From positions 1,071,758-1,135,757 of the forward strand of contig NW_021940921.1 in the NCBI RefSeq assembly GCF_004337985.1: a DNA stretch of 64,000 nt, written 5' to 3'. How positions within the stretch are numbered: position 1 is the first letter of the stretch; every line of letters begins with the position of its first letter. The notes below the pieces were generated by a model that saw only the letters and a program-made list of their open reading frames with translations, was not told where the DNA came from and ran no database searches. This document shows, in pieces, positions 44,749 through 56,214 of this stretch. Origin of the DNA: Pyricularia pennisetigena. Lineage: Eukaryota > Ascomycota > Sordariomycetes > Magnaporthales > Pyriculariaceae. The position numbers were made by a program, and so were the translations under genes.

Positions 44749-47583
44749 ATTATATTAGCTACCCTGCATTATCTTATAACGGCTAGCACGGGCTAATTTT
44801 ATTAGTCACCCTGCATCGAATAAATAAATAAATAACAAATAAAACGTATACGCGTTTATACACACAAAGCTTTATATATCACGTCTTTGTTCATAGTTTC
44901 AACAACAAAACAAATACGTCATATTTAATCTAGCTTAGTGGTATAATGCACGTACCATAATCTATATCATATATACGTTAAAGTGCGTGGGTTCGAATCC
45001 CGTTGTGGTCGCAGATTTTCTGTGCATGCATAAGCACAATAGGCCGTTAGGCTTAATGGGCCGTTAGGCTCAATAGGTCGGCAGGTCAGTCACATGAATA
45101 AGGCCAAATCATGTGACGTGACCCCGCATTCCGGACATCCGGATCGAAGATCTGCACCTACGGATTCGAACACGTAATTTATAACTTAGCCTTAAATTCA
45201 TCACCTTCATAACCTTCATCGATTCAACGATTCAACGAATCGATTGTGCAACAACAATATATCATCTCTATTACCCGCTAGCAGACGGTTATCTGCCATT
45301 TCAACGTTCCATCAGCCTTATACGTGATCCACTTTTCCCCGCGTTCAAGATAAAGCTTATTCTATCTCGTAACCTCCGCACAAAACGAAGTATATATGGG
45401 CGTATTTCCGGATATTATATATATATAATTTAATACGAATATATAAAAATTTGCGGAAATAATAGTTTTTTTTAATGAGTGGATATATAGCGTATTATGT
45501 AATATATACTTTATACGGATTATAAAATTAGTGGTTTTACGTTATTTATATTAAAATTTATATGTAAAAATTCCTTTTGCTTTTGCGATTCTCCTTATAT
45601 AGATTTTAACGGATTATAATCGTTATTGGTAAAATGCGGAATAGGTATCGATGATATTTATAGGTGAACGTATAATATATTAAATAAAATTTACCCTATA
45701 CGGATTGTAAAATAGATAATTTTGCGACATTTGGATTAAAATTTATATATAAAGGTTTTTTTCGCTTTTGCGATTTTTTATATATAAATTTTAACGGATT
45801 ATAATCGTTATTATTAAAATGCAAAATGGGTATCGATGGTGTTTTTAGGTTAATAATAGGGATACCGCTATAAACGGATAAAAAACGGGTTATATCCAAC
45901 TTTAAATTGGCGTACCGGGTGCAAAAAATTTTGGATTAATAAAAAAGGCTTACCAATTCCTTAGTCTCAGGGCTCATCCCCGAAGCCCAAAGCTCCACAA
46001 TTAATCCACTTCGTTCGCTTCGCTCCACTTCGTGGCTCAATTGCGGCTTTGCAATGTACCTGAGGGTCCATCCAAAGAACGCTTTGGTTCAGGTTTGAGG
46101 ACAACTTGTCGATTTTCGCCGTTTATGGCGGTATTTTTGGCCTTTTTTTAACCGAAACTCCTTTATTATTCCACAACCATACACAATATTAAAAAAAAAA
46201 TATCGTTAAAAATAGGGTTTAATACCGCTATTAGCAGCGATTCGATTTATTTTTTTATTTGTTATAATGGCCGAACTCGATACCACCTGCCCTTAATCCG
46301 TTTATGGCGGTACTGTTTTTTCGATTTTTTTTTCGATTTTCGATTTTTTTTAATATTATTTTTAATTTTTGACCAAATTTTATAATTCCTGCACGTGGAG
46401 GGTCGTATATATTTATATAGCGTTATACTGAATTTCGGTGCATATATTAGATTATATAAGCAGTTAAATAAGCGGATAGGCAAAGTATATATTTTTTTAT
46501 ATATAATTTATAATTGAAACTCGTTTATATTTTTACCAATTTTAACTATAATAAAACCAAAACTTCGAAAATTCGATTACGTATATAAACAAACGTCCAA
46601 ATCCCGTCTCACTTGTAATATCGGTTTTAAAAACTGTTTTATAAAAAAAATGCTAAATGTGTATTTTATAAATTTTTTTGCTTTATTCAATTAATTTTAT
46701 ATTATTTTCGTTTTGCAGCTAAATTTCGTGGTTTTTGCACGTTGGGGGTGGCATATATATATTTAATATAATATCACATCTTTGTACATACATCTAATCA
46801 TATAAGCCGTTAAATATGCGGATAGGTAAAGTATATCCAATTTTATATATATTTTGCAATCGAAATGCTTTTACATTTTTACCAATTTTAACATTAGAAA
46901 AACCAAAATTTGAAAAAGTGGATAATGTATATAAGCAAACGTTAACGTAAAACCCGATTTACAATACCGGCCCTTTTTGTTTTTTTATATAAAACAATGC
47001 TAAATGTGTATTATTTTTATATTTATTGCTTTATTTAATTAAATAAAATTTATAAAACAAAAGTACAATAAGGCTCTTTAATAAACTGATAAAAGAATGC
47101 CTGAATTAAACTTTCTTTTAATTTTACCAATATTTGCGTAAATTATTCAGGTTTTTAACAAAATGTTAATTAATATAAAAATATTAATAAAACTTTTGTT
47201 TTAATCGATAAATGCATGCACTTTACAGTATTAGGTCTGCTAGGCTATCAATACTGTAATCAACATTAAAATTAATATTATATACTATTATTCAAAAGAA
47301 AATTAAATATAATAAAAAAGTACAAATTTTACTCAATATTTTAATATCTTTTCAAATACAGTGGTTATCAAAACGCGGCCGGCACTCAAATACTTAACAA
47401 ACTCCAATAAATCCAACGCAAATTACTATTTATTTTTATAATTTTTATTTATTTCTTTATACGAATATTTAATTGCATGCTATAGGTACACTATTTTCTT
47501 TTGCCATTATAATGCGAATATTTTATATATACCCGCTATAAACGGTTATATACCACAAATCATCCTTATATTAATAAAATAAT
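44749..47583. repeat. 2.8-kb direct duplicate of 41930-44747
   Basis: Offset 2819 bp at first, then 2836 bp after a 17-bp insertion (GGCCGTTAGGCTTAATG-type unit duplicated). The first roughly 330 bp, within the LTR-like element, contain several substitutions besides that indel. I see no differences in the following 2.5 kb, which include the 181-bp repeats and most of the TIR element. See the corresponding finding on a probable assembly artefact. Confidence 0.85.
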
Positions 47584-47824
47584 TATTAGCGATATCGCAA
47601 CATTAGGTATATTATTAATAATACCGTTATAAACGGCGAAATACGACAAATTATCGTTGGTAGTACCGCCATAAACGGCGAAATGCGACAAAATGTCCTC
47701 AAACTAGAACGAGCGCGATCTTTTCGGCCAATGTAATTGGTCGAAAAGCCATGTGGCTGAAAGGTACATGGAGCGCTCGGTCCCCACTGCGAAGCAGGGG
47801 GTTCTAGTCTGAGCACTGAGATTA
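45962..47824 (-). mobile_element. Full-length 1.86-kb TIR element (end B left, end A right)
   Basis: Runs from TAGTCTCAGGGCTCATCC (45962) to GAGCACTGAGATTA (47824), inverted relative to 4481-6324. It has subterminal CGCC/GGCG hairpins near both ends, the interior 340-bp direct repeat, and the conserved 73-codon frame (46262-46483). The 9-bp flanks CCAATTCCT and CAAGTATGT do not match. The right side abuts further nested ends, so the original TSD may be lost. Confidence 0.75.
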
Positions 47825-47935
47825 CAAGTATGTTGCAAAACCGCAATTGAACCACGTTTAATCGTGGAGCTCTGGGTTTTAGGGATGAGCCCTGGGACTA
47901 GAAGCAGGGGGGTCTAGTCTGAACACCGAGGCTAA
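47825..47935 (-). mobile_element. Composite short TIR-end fragments
   Basis: In reverse orientation, an end-A start (the inverse of TAGCCTCGGTGTTCAGACTAG, ending 47935) is followed after the CTGCTTC hairpin by a shortened end B (TAGTCCCAGGGCTCATCC...ACATACTTG). This is the same composite as 2977-3170, including the shortened foldback CACGATTAAACGTGG. It adjoins the 1.86-kb element. Confidence 0.6.
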
Positions 47936-48104
47936 GAGCTTATAATATGTTTAAAAATAAAAAAACACCAAAACTCTTACAGCATTATGCCGAGACCGAG
48001 CAATAGAACTACTACCATCTCAGCACCTTGTAACCACACTGTTTGACGGAGCACCCAGACAAAATGCCAAAAGATAAACTCTATCGCCTTTCAGGGGTAA
48101 TTCT
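47936..48104. other. Start of the unmutated island
   Basis: Base composition shifts from AT-rich to balanced around 47950-48000. No gene recognised. A TTTT on the minus strand (about 48069-48072) lies some 30 bases downstream of the tRNA-Val gene and could be its Pol III terminator. Confidence 0.35.
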
Positions 48105-48204
48105 TGATTCGGCCCAGGCTCGAACTGAGGACCTACAGTGGAACAACGCACAGTTCACTGTGCGGGTGTTAGACTGTTGTGATAACCAACTACACCACCG
48201 AACC
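48105..48204 (-). tRNA. tRNA-Val(AAC) with intron
   Basis: On the minus strand: acceptor GGTTCGG pairs with CCGAATC (one G-U) and the discriminator is A. The D-arm reads GTGTAGTTGGTTATCAC. Anticodon stem ACAGT pairs with ACTGT, with loop CTAACA giving anticodon AAC. The T-arm is CTCAG-TTCGAGC-CTGGG. An intron of about 26 nt follows position 37 and contains a perfect inverted repeat CGCACAGT/ACTGTGCG. All stems pair, so the gene looks functional and decodes GTT/GTC valine codons. Confidence 0.85.
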
Positions 48205-48721
48205 AGAGGAATTGCAGCGTTGTTGTTGCAAGCCGGAACGGACAGCTGAATATGACGGCATTTCGATAAATTTCCATGTTGTGGATGGCTGATGTCAATA
48301 GCGGGTTTTCATGTTGGAAAGGCGGATCCATAGTAAGGGTTGGCAGGGGTTCAGTGGTTATAGCGGTCTACCACCAATGGTTTGAGCGGGGGTTGTCGCT
48401 GGAAAGTTGCATGTATCAGGTATTATTTCGCACTTTTTTTTCGGGATATGTAGTCTCCAAATCGAATTCTTTTGCCATAGCTAATCACAGAATTGCATCG
48501 AATGCCGATAAAAAGATATAATGCGGCCGTTGGGATTCGCATCCGTCGGAGGAGCCCCAGGTTCCACGGGAGTGGGCCAGCTCTAAACTAGTCATTATTA
48601 GGGCTTACGGTTCTGGATACAATACTCGGAATTATGTAAATGAATCCCGACGCAATCTGGGTTCCCTAGCTGTGCTAAGAATCTAACCCGCAGCAATGCA
48701 GGCCAATTCCCATCAAATACA
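48205..48721. other. Unmutated spacer between the two tRNA genes
   Basis: Balanced composition, no convincing coding frame. Around 48531-48600 a segment with GATTCGCATCC and CCCC/GGGG pairs superficially resembles a tRNA on the minus strand but lacks a proper T-loop and acceptor pairing. Confidence 0.35.
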
Positions 48722-48818
48722 AGGGTCGTGGCGCAAAGGTAGCGCGTCCGCCTCCTATTTCGGATCCCTCAGAAATGTGGACAGCGGAAGGCTGCAGGTT
48801 CGAGTCCTGCCGTCCCTG
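48722..48818 (+). tRNA. tRNA-Arg(CCT) with intron
   Basis: Acceptor AGGGTCG pairs with CGTCCCT except for one T-T mismatch at 5:68; discriminator G. D-arm GCGC-AAAGGTA-GCGC is perfect. Anticodon stem TCCGC pairs with GCGGA, with loop CTCCTA giving anticodon CCT. T-arm GCAGG-TTCGAGT-CCTGC is perfect. An intron of about 25 nt (roughly 48758-48782) follows position 37. It decodes AGG arginine codons. The stem mismatch is the only blemish. Confidence 0.85.
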
Positions 48819-51280
48819 GGTACACATCTCATATCTCCAATCAGCGTTGTGCTCAACGAGGAAAATTCACGATCTTAACAATTTGGATCGTAAGTAATCT
48901 CTTTTGTCAAAACGGCAGACTTGGTCGTACTGGCATCTTCTTGGCAAACCGCCCAGAAAGACAGCACCAACAACCAGTTTCATGTATTGGTGGATGCTTT
49001 TTGGCCGATCAAAACTGCGTCCTAGGTTGATCACCTCTGTTGAGAATAATTATTTCATCCTATTTGTCTCAGCGACCGTGCGGTTTATCGTCTTTTCTCG
49101 TATGGATTGCGTTCTCGCAATTAAACATTCTGTAGACTGTACGCTTAATATCACATGGAATGGAATCGCATAAATCGTGGTTTAAATATTCTACGAGCAA
49201 ACTGGCGTTTTGCGGTCCTGATCCTTCGCTTACAGGCAAGCCTAATTCTTGTGTAGGCTCGATGATTGGAAAGTAGACTAACAGATGATGCCCTTTTACT
49301 GTCCTCCCACCTTGCTGCCTCCAAGCTCAGGAATCTTTGCATCCAGACTCGTAGTGCCTCGCTTGTTCCTGACGCAGTGGGTAGCATTACCAAGGGATGC
49401 ACGTCAGTCAATGGATGTGCGGCAAATTATGTTATTTGGAGTTTCTAACCATGGAGAATATCTCAGCTCGCCGAGGGAGTCAGCTAACATGCTGCCGAGG
49501 AATGCCCAAATTAAAAATACGTTTGGGCCTTACTAAAACAGACGGAAAGGGGTGGATGAAAGCATCTTGAGGATCGGAAATAGCCAAAGCGGTCAGTTAT
49601 ATACCGGTGGTTTTTAATCCTCGATTCGCGTTAGAATGCTTTCTTATCTACCTTACCGGAAGGCGGTTTGTCACAGCCATGAATGTAGCATTATACGTTA
49701 CAGTAAACTATTAGTTGTCTTTCACAAATTCGCAGAGATCCCAAACTTGTAGCAATTATGGGCAGAGAGATCAGATCGTGTATTCCGAGGCCGAATTGGC
49801 CTTGTCGATTAGCATGGCATTGTTTTTAATATCCGAGATAGCCCGTGTCGAATTAGTCTTTGGTTCGACTTCCACAAATGATCATAACCACATGGCAACT
49901 CGAACGCATCCCTCTCAAATAGCCGAAAACTAATATTTTCTATGTATCTGGCCGTCAGCTCTCTGTCTAAACTGTGAGCCTAAAGTCCGCTTCGTTCAGG
50001 TCTAAAATGGAGTGATCTTGAGCGCTCCTTCAGCATGTTTGGAGTGCTGAAGCAGAGCTATTTGGGCTTGTTGACATGAATCAAGAACTACATTGGCAAA
50101 GCTTTCCGGGCATCGACAAATTCATTATGATCCTAGTGTGCGAGTACGGCGGACATTATACGAAAGACACTAGCTATTTATCTAATCACTTTGAATAGGG
50201 GGCTTTTGGACTGCGATGCATAGCCTTTCTAGCTGTAGTACATCTACAGGCTACAGTGGCAGGCATAAAAAGGCGGATTCATGGCGAAGCCGCAAGATAT
50301 GTGCACGGCTTCTTCATCAATAACAGGATTCCAGGCCCTCACAACGGCGCCACATTCGCATGGATCGAGGGATCCAATCGACTGGACGTGGGGCGTCTTT
50401 TCGATATAAAGTTGCACATGGCGACGCAAACCCATTCTTTTGTTCTCCGTTTTTTATCTATGCGGCTCATTGCTTATAAGGGAGTCTCTATGACTCTGCC
50501 TACCAATTGTTATTTCTTCACCATGCCAGCAATTTCGAAATACAGCTTTTAACCATGGGACACCACCCAACACAGTTTCGGAGAGCCGAGTACTACGCAA
50601 GGGCGTGTCACTGGCTTTCTCCCAGACTACTGACGGACGCTTAACATCTGCCTGGGTTACGGAATGCAACCATCATGTGCACAACGTTGGGGGGTTGTGG
50701 AACAGCTACTGGCCCATAAATTATCAGTACAAGTGAGATAAGGAACCTTTTCCCGAGCACGTTCGACTGCTTCAATCCCTTGTCAAACAGGAGAACCCAT
50801 AATTTACGGTCACAGCCTTTTGCGCATTCCCATCATCACGGCTCCGTATATAATCATTTCGAGCCTCAGGGGCACCCTGTGCTGTGTTCGAGCACAGCCA
50901 ATCTTGTATGCGCTCAAGCACCCTCGGCTAGGATCTGATCGAAACAGCGCGGATGGACTTGTCTAGTGCTTCGGCTCCGCCAGTTGGCAAGAGGCTTGTG
51001 GGTCTCAGAGAAGCCCGAGAGGTTCAAGTTCAAATTGCAGCTGGTTGGTGATGTTATCTGCAATGGCACGACGAAAGATTTCGCCGGACAAGATCCTGAA
51101 GCTGCATCGTTTTCATCTTTGGCTTGACTTTATCTAAGCGATATTTGACGGCCTTAAAGTAGGCGCAATCGAGTCATAGTGTGGAGAAGCGAGAGGGGCA
51201 GTGCAGGGTTGAGATTGTGTGGAGCGCGTGCCGGCTGGGAGCGATGAAACAGGCTACCGGTACAGCACCTGTCCAAATAT
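48819..51280. other. Unmutated island without a recognised protein gene
   Basis: About 2.5 kb of balanced composition and no RIP scars. Open frames (for example 49151-49411 on minus, 50256-50552 on plus) are short, overlapping in several frames, and resemble nothing known to me. A multi-exon gene cannot be excluded. Composition turns AT-rich again at about 51280. Confidence 0.35.
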
Positions 51281-51879
51281 AACGCAACAATCCCAAAATC
51301 TCACCAAAAGTGTGTATTTTCACAAAGCCATAACTTTCCCAATATACAAGTCGCAAACTCATAAATTGAAAGTACACGAAGAGATACTTAGTAAAATAAG
51401 CACGTATTCAAATTTCAAGGCTGTTGCTCCTATACTAAACAATTGGTGAATTTTTGAAATAAAAATGCCAAAATTTCCAAAACCTGCATCCACTATACGT
51501 ACCCTGTAACCCTCTGTAACGGTATTTTTTCAAGTTTTAATTGTTTATATTTATATTTACAATTGTATTTGTTAATGTTAATTATATGCGTTATTTAGAA
51601 TATAATGGGTCCACTTTTATTTGTATATAAGCCACAATGTATAGTCCCGAAATGGGGCTGCTGAGGTTGTCAGATTTTTTATTATATTTTGTGTGTTGCA
51701 GGAGTTGCGATTCAAAATCAGCGAATGGGGTTTCACCCTGTACCGGGTTTAATACCCACCCTGCACTTTCGAGTCAGCTACCCTATACCGGGTTGAAATT
51801 TTCACCAAATTAGCAAATCAGTGCGAACCCAAAAATGGTTTGTATGGAAATAAAGGTGGTTTTTCAACAACGCATACAA
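51281..51879. other. Transition DNA before the copia element
   Basis: AT-rich, with CCCTGTA/ACCCTGCA motifs that also pervade the copia LTR/leader (for example TACCGGGTTTAATACCCACCC near 51740). It may be the outer part of the copia LTR. The minus-strand copia copy is truncated before this point, so no comparison is possible and the LTR start is not placed. Confidence 0.35.
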
Positions 51880-52926
51880 AATAATTTTTCGGAAAATCGT
51901 GTGCGGCACCGGAACCCTTTACGGGGTGCGGACCCCCATTTCGATATCGGAAAATATATAAGGAAAACAGAACAAAATCTCCCCCACTAATGAATTAAAT
52001 CTATTAATCCCAAAATTAATAAATTTAATATATATAAACCCTGTAATTACAGGTTTTTACAACGCAATTAACACTACGCCGCACCTAAGCTAATACCTAA
52101 CCCCCTGTTAGCAACCCATATTATTAACAGGTTATATATCCGGAAAGGTTTTAATTTGTGCATTAAAATGCATTTTGCATCGCTGGAAAACCTGAAATTT
52201 AAGCTTTATTTTGGTTATTGTCGCATTTTTACAACACGTATATTAACAAAAATATTGCTGTTTTTATGCGAAATTGTTGGTTTTAAACGCTAATTTAACA
52301 TTTAACCCCCTGTATTTACAATGGGGATCGCTAAAAATTAGCGTTCGATTCAAACCTTTTCAAATATTGCAGCGATCGTTTGCATTGCAAATCCAAAATT
52401 TTTGGTGTGGTTTTTGTGGATTGTGTACGCCCCTGTAATTGGCTCAAATTTTTAATAGGGTTTACGTTAGCGAATCAGGGCCAAAAACCCCTGTATTCGT
52501 TCGCTAATAGCCCATTTAATCCTAACAAATTTAATAGGGTTTACAATAGCCCACAAACCCATTAACGGAATTACGTTAATAGTTAGTTTACCCTGCACGA
52601 TACCCTGTAATCTACCCTGCATAATATCCTGCAATTTACCCTGCACCCATTTAACGAATTAAATTCGTTACGTGCACCTGGATTGGTATAAATACTAGGG
52701 CACCCATTAATTGGGGATTTTAGGGATGTTAACCCTGTATTTTAATGGATTTTAACCATTGAAAATAGCAACAAACCCTGTAATTGGTAATTTCAGGCCT
52801 ATAGCCGTTAAAAAGCAAACGGTTTAACAAATCTCAAATTAATAGGGTATTTACCTTTAGGCAATTAGGTTAACTAATTATAACTATAAATTAACGAATT
52901 GCAATTATAATTTAAATTACTTTACA
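51880..52926 (+). repeat. LTR and leader of the copia element (plus copy)
   Basis: Colinear with the inverse of 20815-21843, including GCACCGGAACCCTTT...GGGGTGCGGACCCCCA and the long CCCTGTAATTACAGG blocks. Between about 52580 and 52650 the motif TACCCTGCA/TACCCTGTA recurs five times at 12-18-bp spacing. The boundary between LTR and untranslated leader is not resolved because only one LTR of the element lies in the window. Confidence 0.55.
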
Positions 52927-53335
52927 ATGGAAAACAGCCCTATATCGGGCTTTCCAGGCCCAATTCCAATAAATAGGGGGCCTAAACCTCGCCCAAACGA
53001 AATTTTAACCGCTAAATTACAGGCCCAAAACCTTCAATTAAAAACGTTAACTACGCAAATGGATTAATTTTAAAGGACAATTTAACAGTTAATTGCCCTA
53101 TTAGCCCTGAAAAGCGGTAATTTTATTTAATAGTAATTCGGAAAAAAAACCCGCTACCGCACCCCCTAATCCACCTGGTAACCTAATTTTAAGTGACGGG
53201 ATAGGTAAAATTTATCGAAACGGGTATTTTTTTCCCCGAAAATTGTAAATTAGTAAAAGCTAATAATTACAATTTGTGGAAATAGGCGTTAATAATACAA
53301 TTTAAAATTATAAAAACAGCGGAATTTATTTCCAA
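52927..53335 (+). pseudogene. gag: copia gag, N-terminal part, cut by gypsy-3
   Basis: Starts at ATG 52927 with MENSPISGFPGPIPI, identical in its first residues to the minus-strand copy. It has Pro/Lys-rich sequence, then an early RIP stop after TQMD. It is interrupted at 53335 by insertion of gypsy-3 and continues at 60403 (the target TCCAA is duplicated). It is non-functional. Confidence 0.65.
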
Positions 53336-53523
53336 TGTTATAGGGTAAGCCAACGGCCTTAAGACCGTTAAATATCCTTGTTGGTATTATTACTAACGCT
53401 GGGGGAAAAGGGAGGAAAAGGTATATGTCCGGGTCGTGGTAATATCCTTCCCTTTATATATTATCCCTAACCCGCTTTTATATCTTATTACGTAATACGT
53501 ACCTTAAACACGAATCCATAATA
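53336..53523 (-). repeat. 3' LTR of gypsy-3
   Basis: 188 bp; on the plus strand it reads from TGTTATAGGG to CCATAATA (originally CCATAACA, altered by a C-to-T change). It aligns along its length with the 5' LTR at 60210-60397. Confidence 0.88.
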
Positions 53524-53628
53524 TAACCCGTATTCGCCCGTCCTTTATCGGGTGTAATCCCCATTTGGAAGCATAGGGGCAATCCAACGGGCGCATATCC
53601 TAATATAACCTACCCGTCCATTATTCCG

Positions 53629-54240
53629 GGCGGTGTAGGCCCGTGGTCGGGTTTTACCCTCCTATTTTCGGCCGTAATTATGTCGCGGGCCTTTTATCCC
53701 CGGTTCCGTTTACGGGCGGTTATCGTGGTTCGTTTTTTCCTAATTTTGGTTGGTATAAATCCGTAATCGAATTTTATTTTCCCGTTTTTGGTTGCGGTTA
53801 TATCGTGGCTTTTTTATCGTATTTGCCGTTTACGGGTGGTTATCGCGGTTTATTTTCCTTTTATTTTGGGCGGTATAGGGCCGTGGTCGGGTTTTATCCT
53901 CCTATTTTTGGTTGCGGAGGTGTCGCGGTTTTTTTATTGTATTTACCGTTTGCGGGTGTTTGTCGCGGTTCGTTTTCCTTTTATTTTGGGCGGTATAGGG
54001 CTGTAATTGGGTTTTACCTTCCTATTTTTGGTTGCGGTAATGTCGCGGTTTTTTTGTCGTATTTACCGTTTACGGGTGTTTGTCGCGGTTTACTTTCCTT
54101 TTATTTTGGGCGGTATAGGACCGTAATCGGGTTTTACCCTCCTGCCTTTAATTACGGTAATATCGCGGTTTTTTTATCGTATTTACCGTTTGCGGGTATT
54201 TATCGCGGTTTACCTTCCTTTTATTTTAAACGGTGTAAAT
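53629..54240. repeat. Five 120-bp tandem repeats in the 3' region of gypsy-3
   Basis: Unit landmarks GGGCGGTATAGG(G/A)C(C/T)GT, GGGTTTTA(C/T)CCTCC and TCCTTTTATTTT recur at 120-bp spacing, at about 53629, 53749, 53868, 53988 and 54108. Because 120 is a multiple of three the repeats read as 40-residue units. On the plus strand a 205-codon frame (53643-54260) is fully open but hydrophobic/aromatic. On the minus strand, the sense of pol, two frames are closed only by RIP-type stops at former Gln codons and would give basic repeats (for example NRRVKPDYGPIPPKIKGK). The minus-strand reading seems more likely to be original. Confidence 0.65.
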
Positions 54241-54605
54241 TCGTTTATTTATTAGCATAATTCCTTTCCCGTAATAGTTGCGGTTTCCGCTTTTCGCATT
54301 TTTCCGCGTTATCGTCCTGGTCCTTTTTACCTTCCAATTTTTCCTTCATTCGAATCCTTTTCGTCCCTATTCCCTTTTTTTTTACCATTTTATCGATTTT
54401 TCCCGTTTTCCCCTCGTTTTGCTTTTTATTTATATTATTTTTATTTCGGTCGACCTTATTTCCTATTCGTTTTTATTTATTATTTTTATCGTTATTTATC
54501 GCTACCGCGTCGTTATTATATCCCGGGTTTTTATTTTTTTAATCGCGTTACAAATGGCGTTTGGATAAACCAGTACCGGTTGTGGAAATGGCCGGTTTCC
54601 CCACC

Positions 54606-55868
54606 GTAATAGTTAATTACTTTTATCGTATAATAATAACGGCCGCCCATTTGTAAATTATATCGATTAAATACCGATTAAATGGTATCGTTAATTTATA
54701 CTCGCAATATTTTCGTCGCGCTATCGGTACCGCGGAACTCCAGGGTAATTTAAATAACGACGAATATACCGTTCCGGAAAATGTATTTATTTTTTGCGTT
54801 TTTTGTATAAAAACGTCCAAAATTAACGGGGTTTGGGAGTGTGGCCCTACCCCCGACGGTATTGGTTACCAGCGATATCGCGACACCAAAAAATCGCATT
54901 ATTATTACAGCGAAACCGTTTACGTTTTTAATTTTATTTTCCGCCGCCGTTTGCGAAAATTAAAAACCACGATTTATAATGGTCGTTATATCGTTTAGCC
55001 TTTAATTAAAAACACCGTCGTGGATAGTAGGAAAATTTTTGGTAAAAATACCGTACTGTTTCGAAACTTTTTTACCGCGTATACCAATTGGGTCCGCGTT
55101 TATTAGGACGTATAGGATAAAATAACGAATTCCGGGGCCGTAACGACTTTTACTAAAACCATTGTTTTTATTATTATATCCAATACCCCTTTTCGCAGCG
55201 GCGGTAATCGTAACCGTTAATTGGTATAAGTTTTCGTACGCGGTTTCACTTACTTGGAAATACGTTTAACTTTTTTAATATATAATTGTTTCAATAACGT
55301 TATTAATTTTTAAAATTTTTCCAGGAACGTAATATATCGCGTTATAAAAAGAATTTGCAAAAGGCGCGCCGAAATAATAACGCTTTCGCTGTTTTAATTA
55401 CCGTCCTAACCTTTTCCCCCGCCGCTCCTATACGCCAATTTCGCCCCGCGTATTCCCCACGCCTTTTCGCCTTTACTATTACCACGCCCCGTCGACGTTT
55501 CGAAATTTTTTTTTCGCGTTACCCCGTCGCATTTCGTTTTATTCGTGCCCCGATTCGGTATATATTTGGTTTTTCGCGTCCCCGTACCCTTATTTCGTCG
55601 CGCCTTCGTACCTTTGGTCGTGGTATAGGTAAAAACCCGTTTTTTAAAAAATCCCGTCGTAAATTTTTTTTAATTAAGGGTATTGCCCGACGTCGTACCG
55701 CCCTGTTGCGGGAAATTAACCAATTCGCCGAATAGTGGGAGTTCCCGGTTTTTAAAAACGACGCGGAAAATAATAAAATAAAAAAAAAGGACGTCGAAAT
55801 AAAAAAAAAAATAAAAAAAAAAAACCTGGATAACGAATCGGAAGCGTATAATTCGGTTTTTAATTAAT
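54606..55868 (+). pseudogene. Antisense accessory gene in gypsy-3 with a Cys-rich motif
   Basis: Opposite in sense to pol, in the region between the chromodomain and the 3' LTR. The frame from about 54640 reads ELQGNLNNDEYTVPENVFIF, then a zinc-finger-like stretch CVFCIKTSKINGVWECGPTP followed by DGIGYQRYRDTKKSHYYYSE. Three of the tyrosines sit where Cys would complete further C-x2-C pairs, as RIP turns TGC/TGT into TAC/TAT. A basic FRRRLRKLK segment follows. A possible second exon after CCAG (55324) continues with the Arg-rich frame 55355-55735 and, past one stop, a Lys/Glu-rich tail (KKKDVEIKKKIKKKN) to 55868. I do not recognise the family; a small zinc-binding nucleic-acid-associated protein is an inference. 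Confidence 0.45.
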
Positions 55869-56214
55869 ATTTTATCGCCGCGCAGAATTATCGCCTCGTT
55901 TTATATATATTAATTTAATTTAAAAATTGGGTGGGTGGGATGCGGTTACGTCGCCCCAAAAATAGGCGCGGGTTATATAATCGTCGGTTTATTTTTATTG
56001 CATTTCGCCCCGGTAAAAGGTTTAATTTTACGTATTTTTTTTACCGTGCGTTTAGTTAAATTAATATTAATTTTGGGTTTACCGCGTCGCCTTTTTTCCG
56101 GGGAATTGTCGACCTTTTAATTAATTATAGCAGGTTTTTAATCCGGTTGGATATTTAATTGTTAACGTCGTTTCGATATTGGGTTATTATTTATTTGGAC
56201 CGGCCCTTATTTTG

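Noticed and set aside
48531..48600. Possible third tRNA gene on the minus strand
   Set aside because: The presumed T-arm is GGAT-GCGA-ATCC without the TTC loop, and no acceptor pairing or standard anticodon arm can be drawn.
49151..50669. Overlapping open frames in the tRNA island
   Set aside because: Frames overlap on both strands, are short and show no domain or splice structure that I can support.
54278..54568. 96-codon plus-strand hydrophobic frame resembling a membrane protein
   Set aside because: Very biased Phe/Ile/Leu composition arises from the complement of a Lys/Asn-rich minus-strand sequence; no membrane-protein pattern beyond that.
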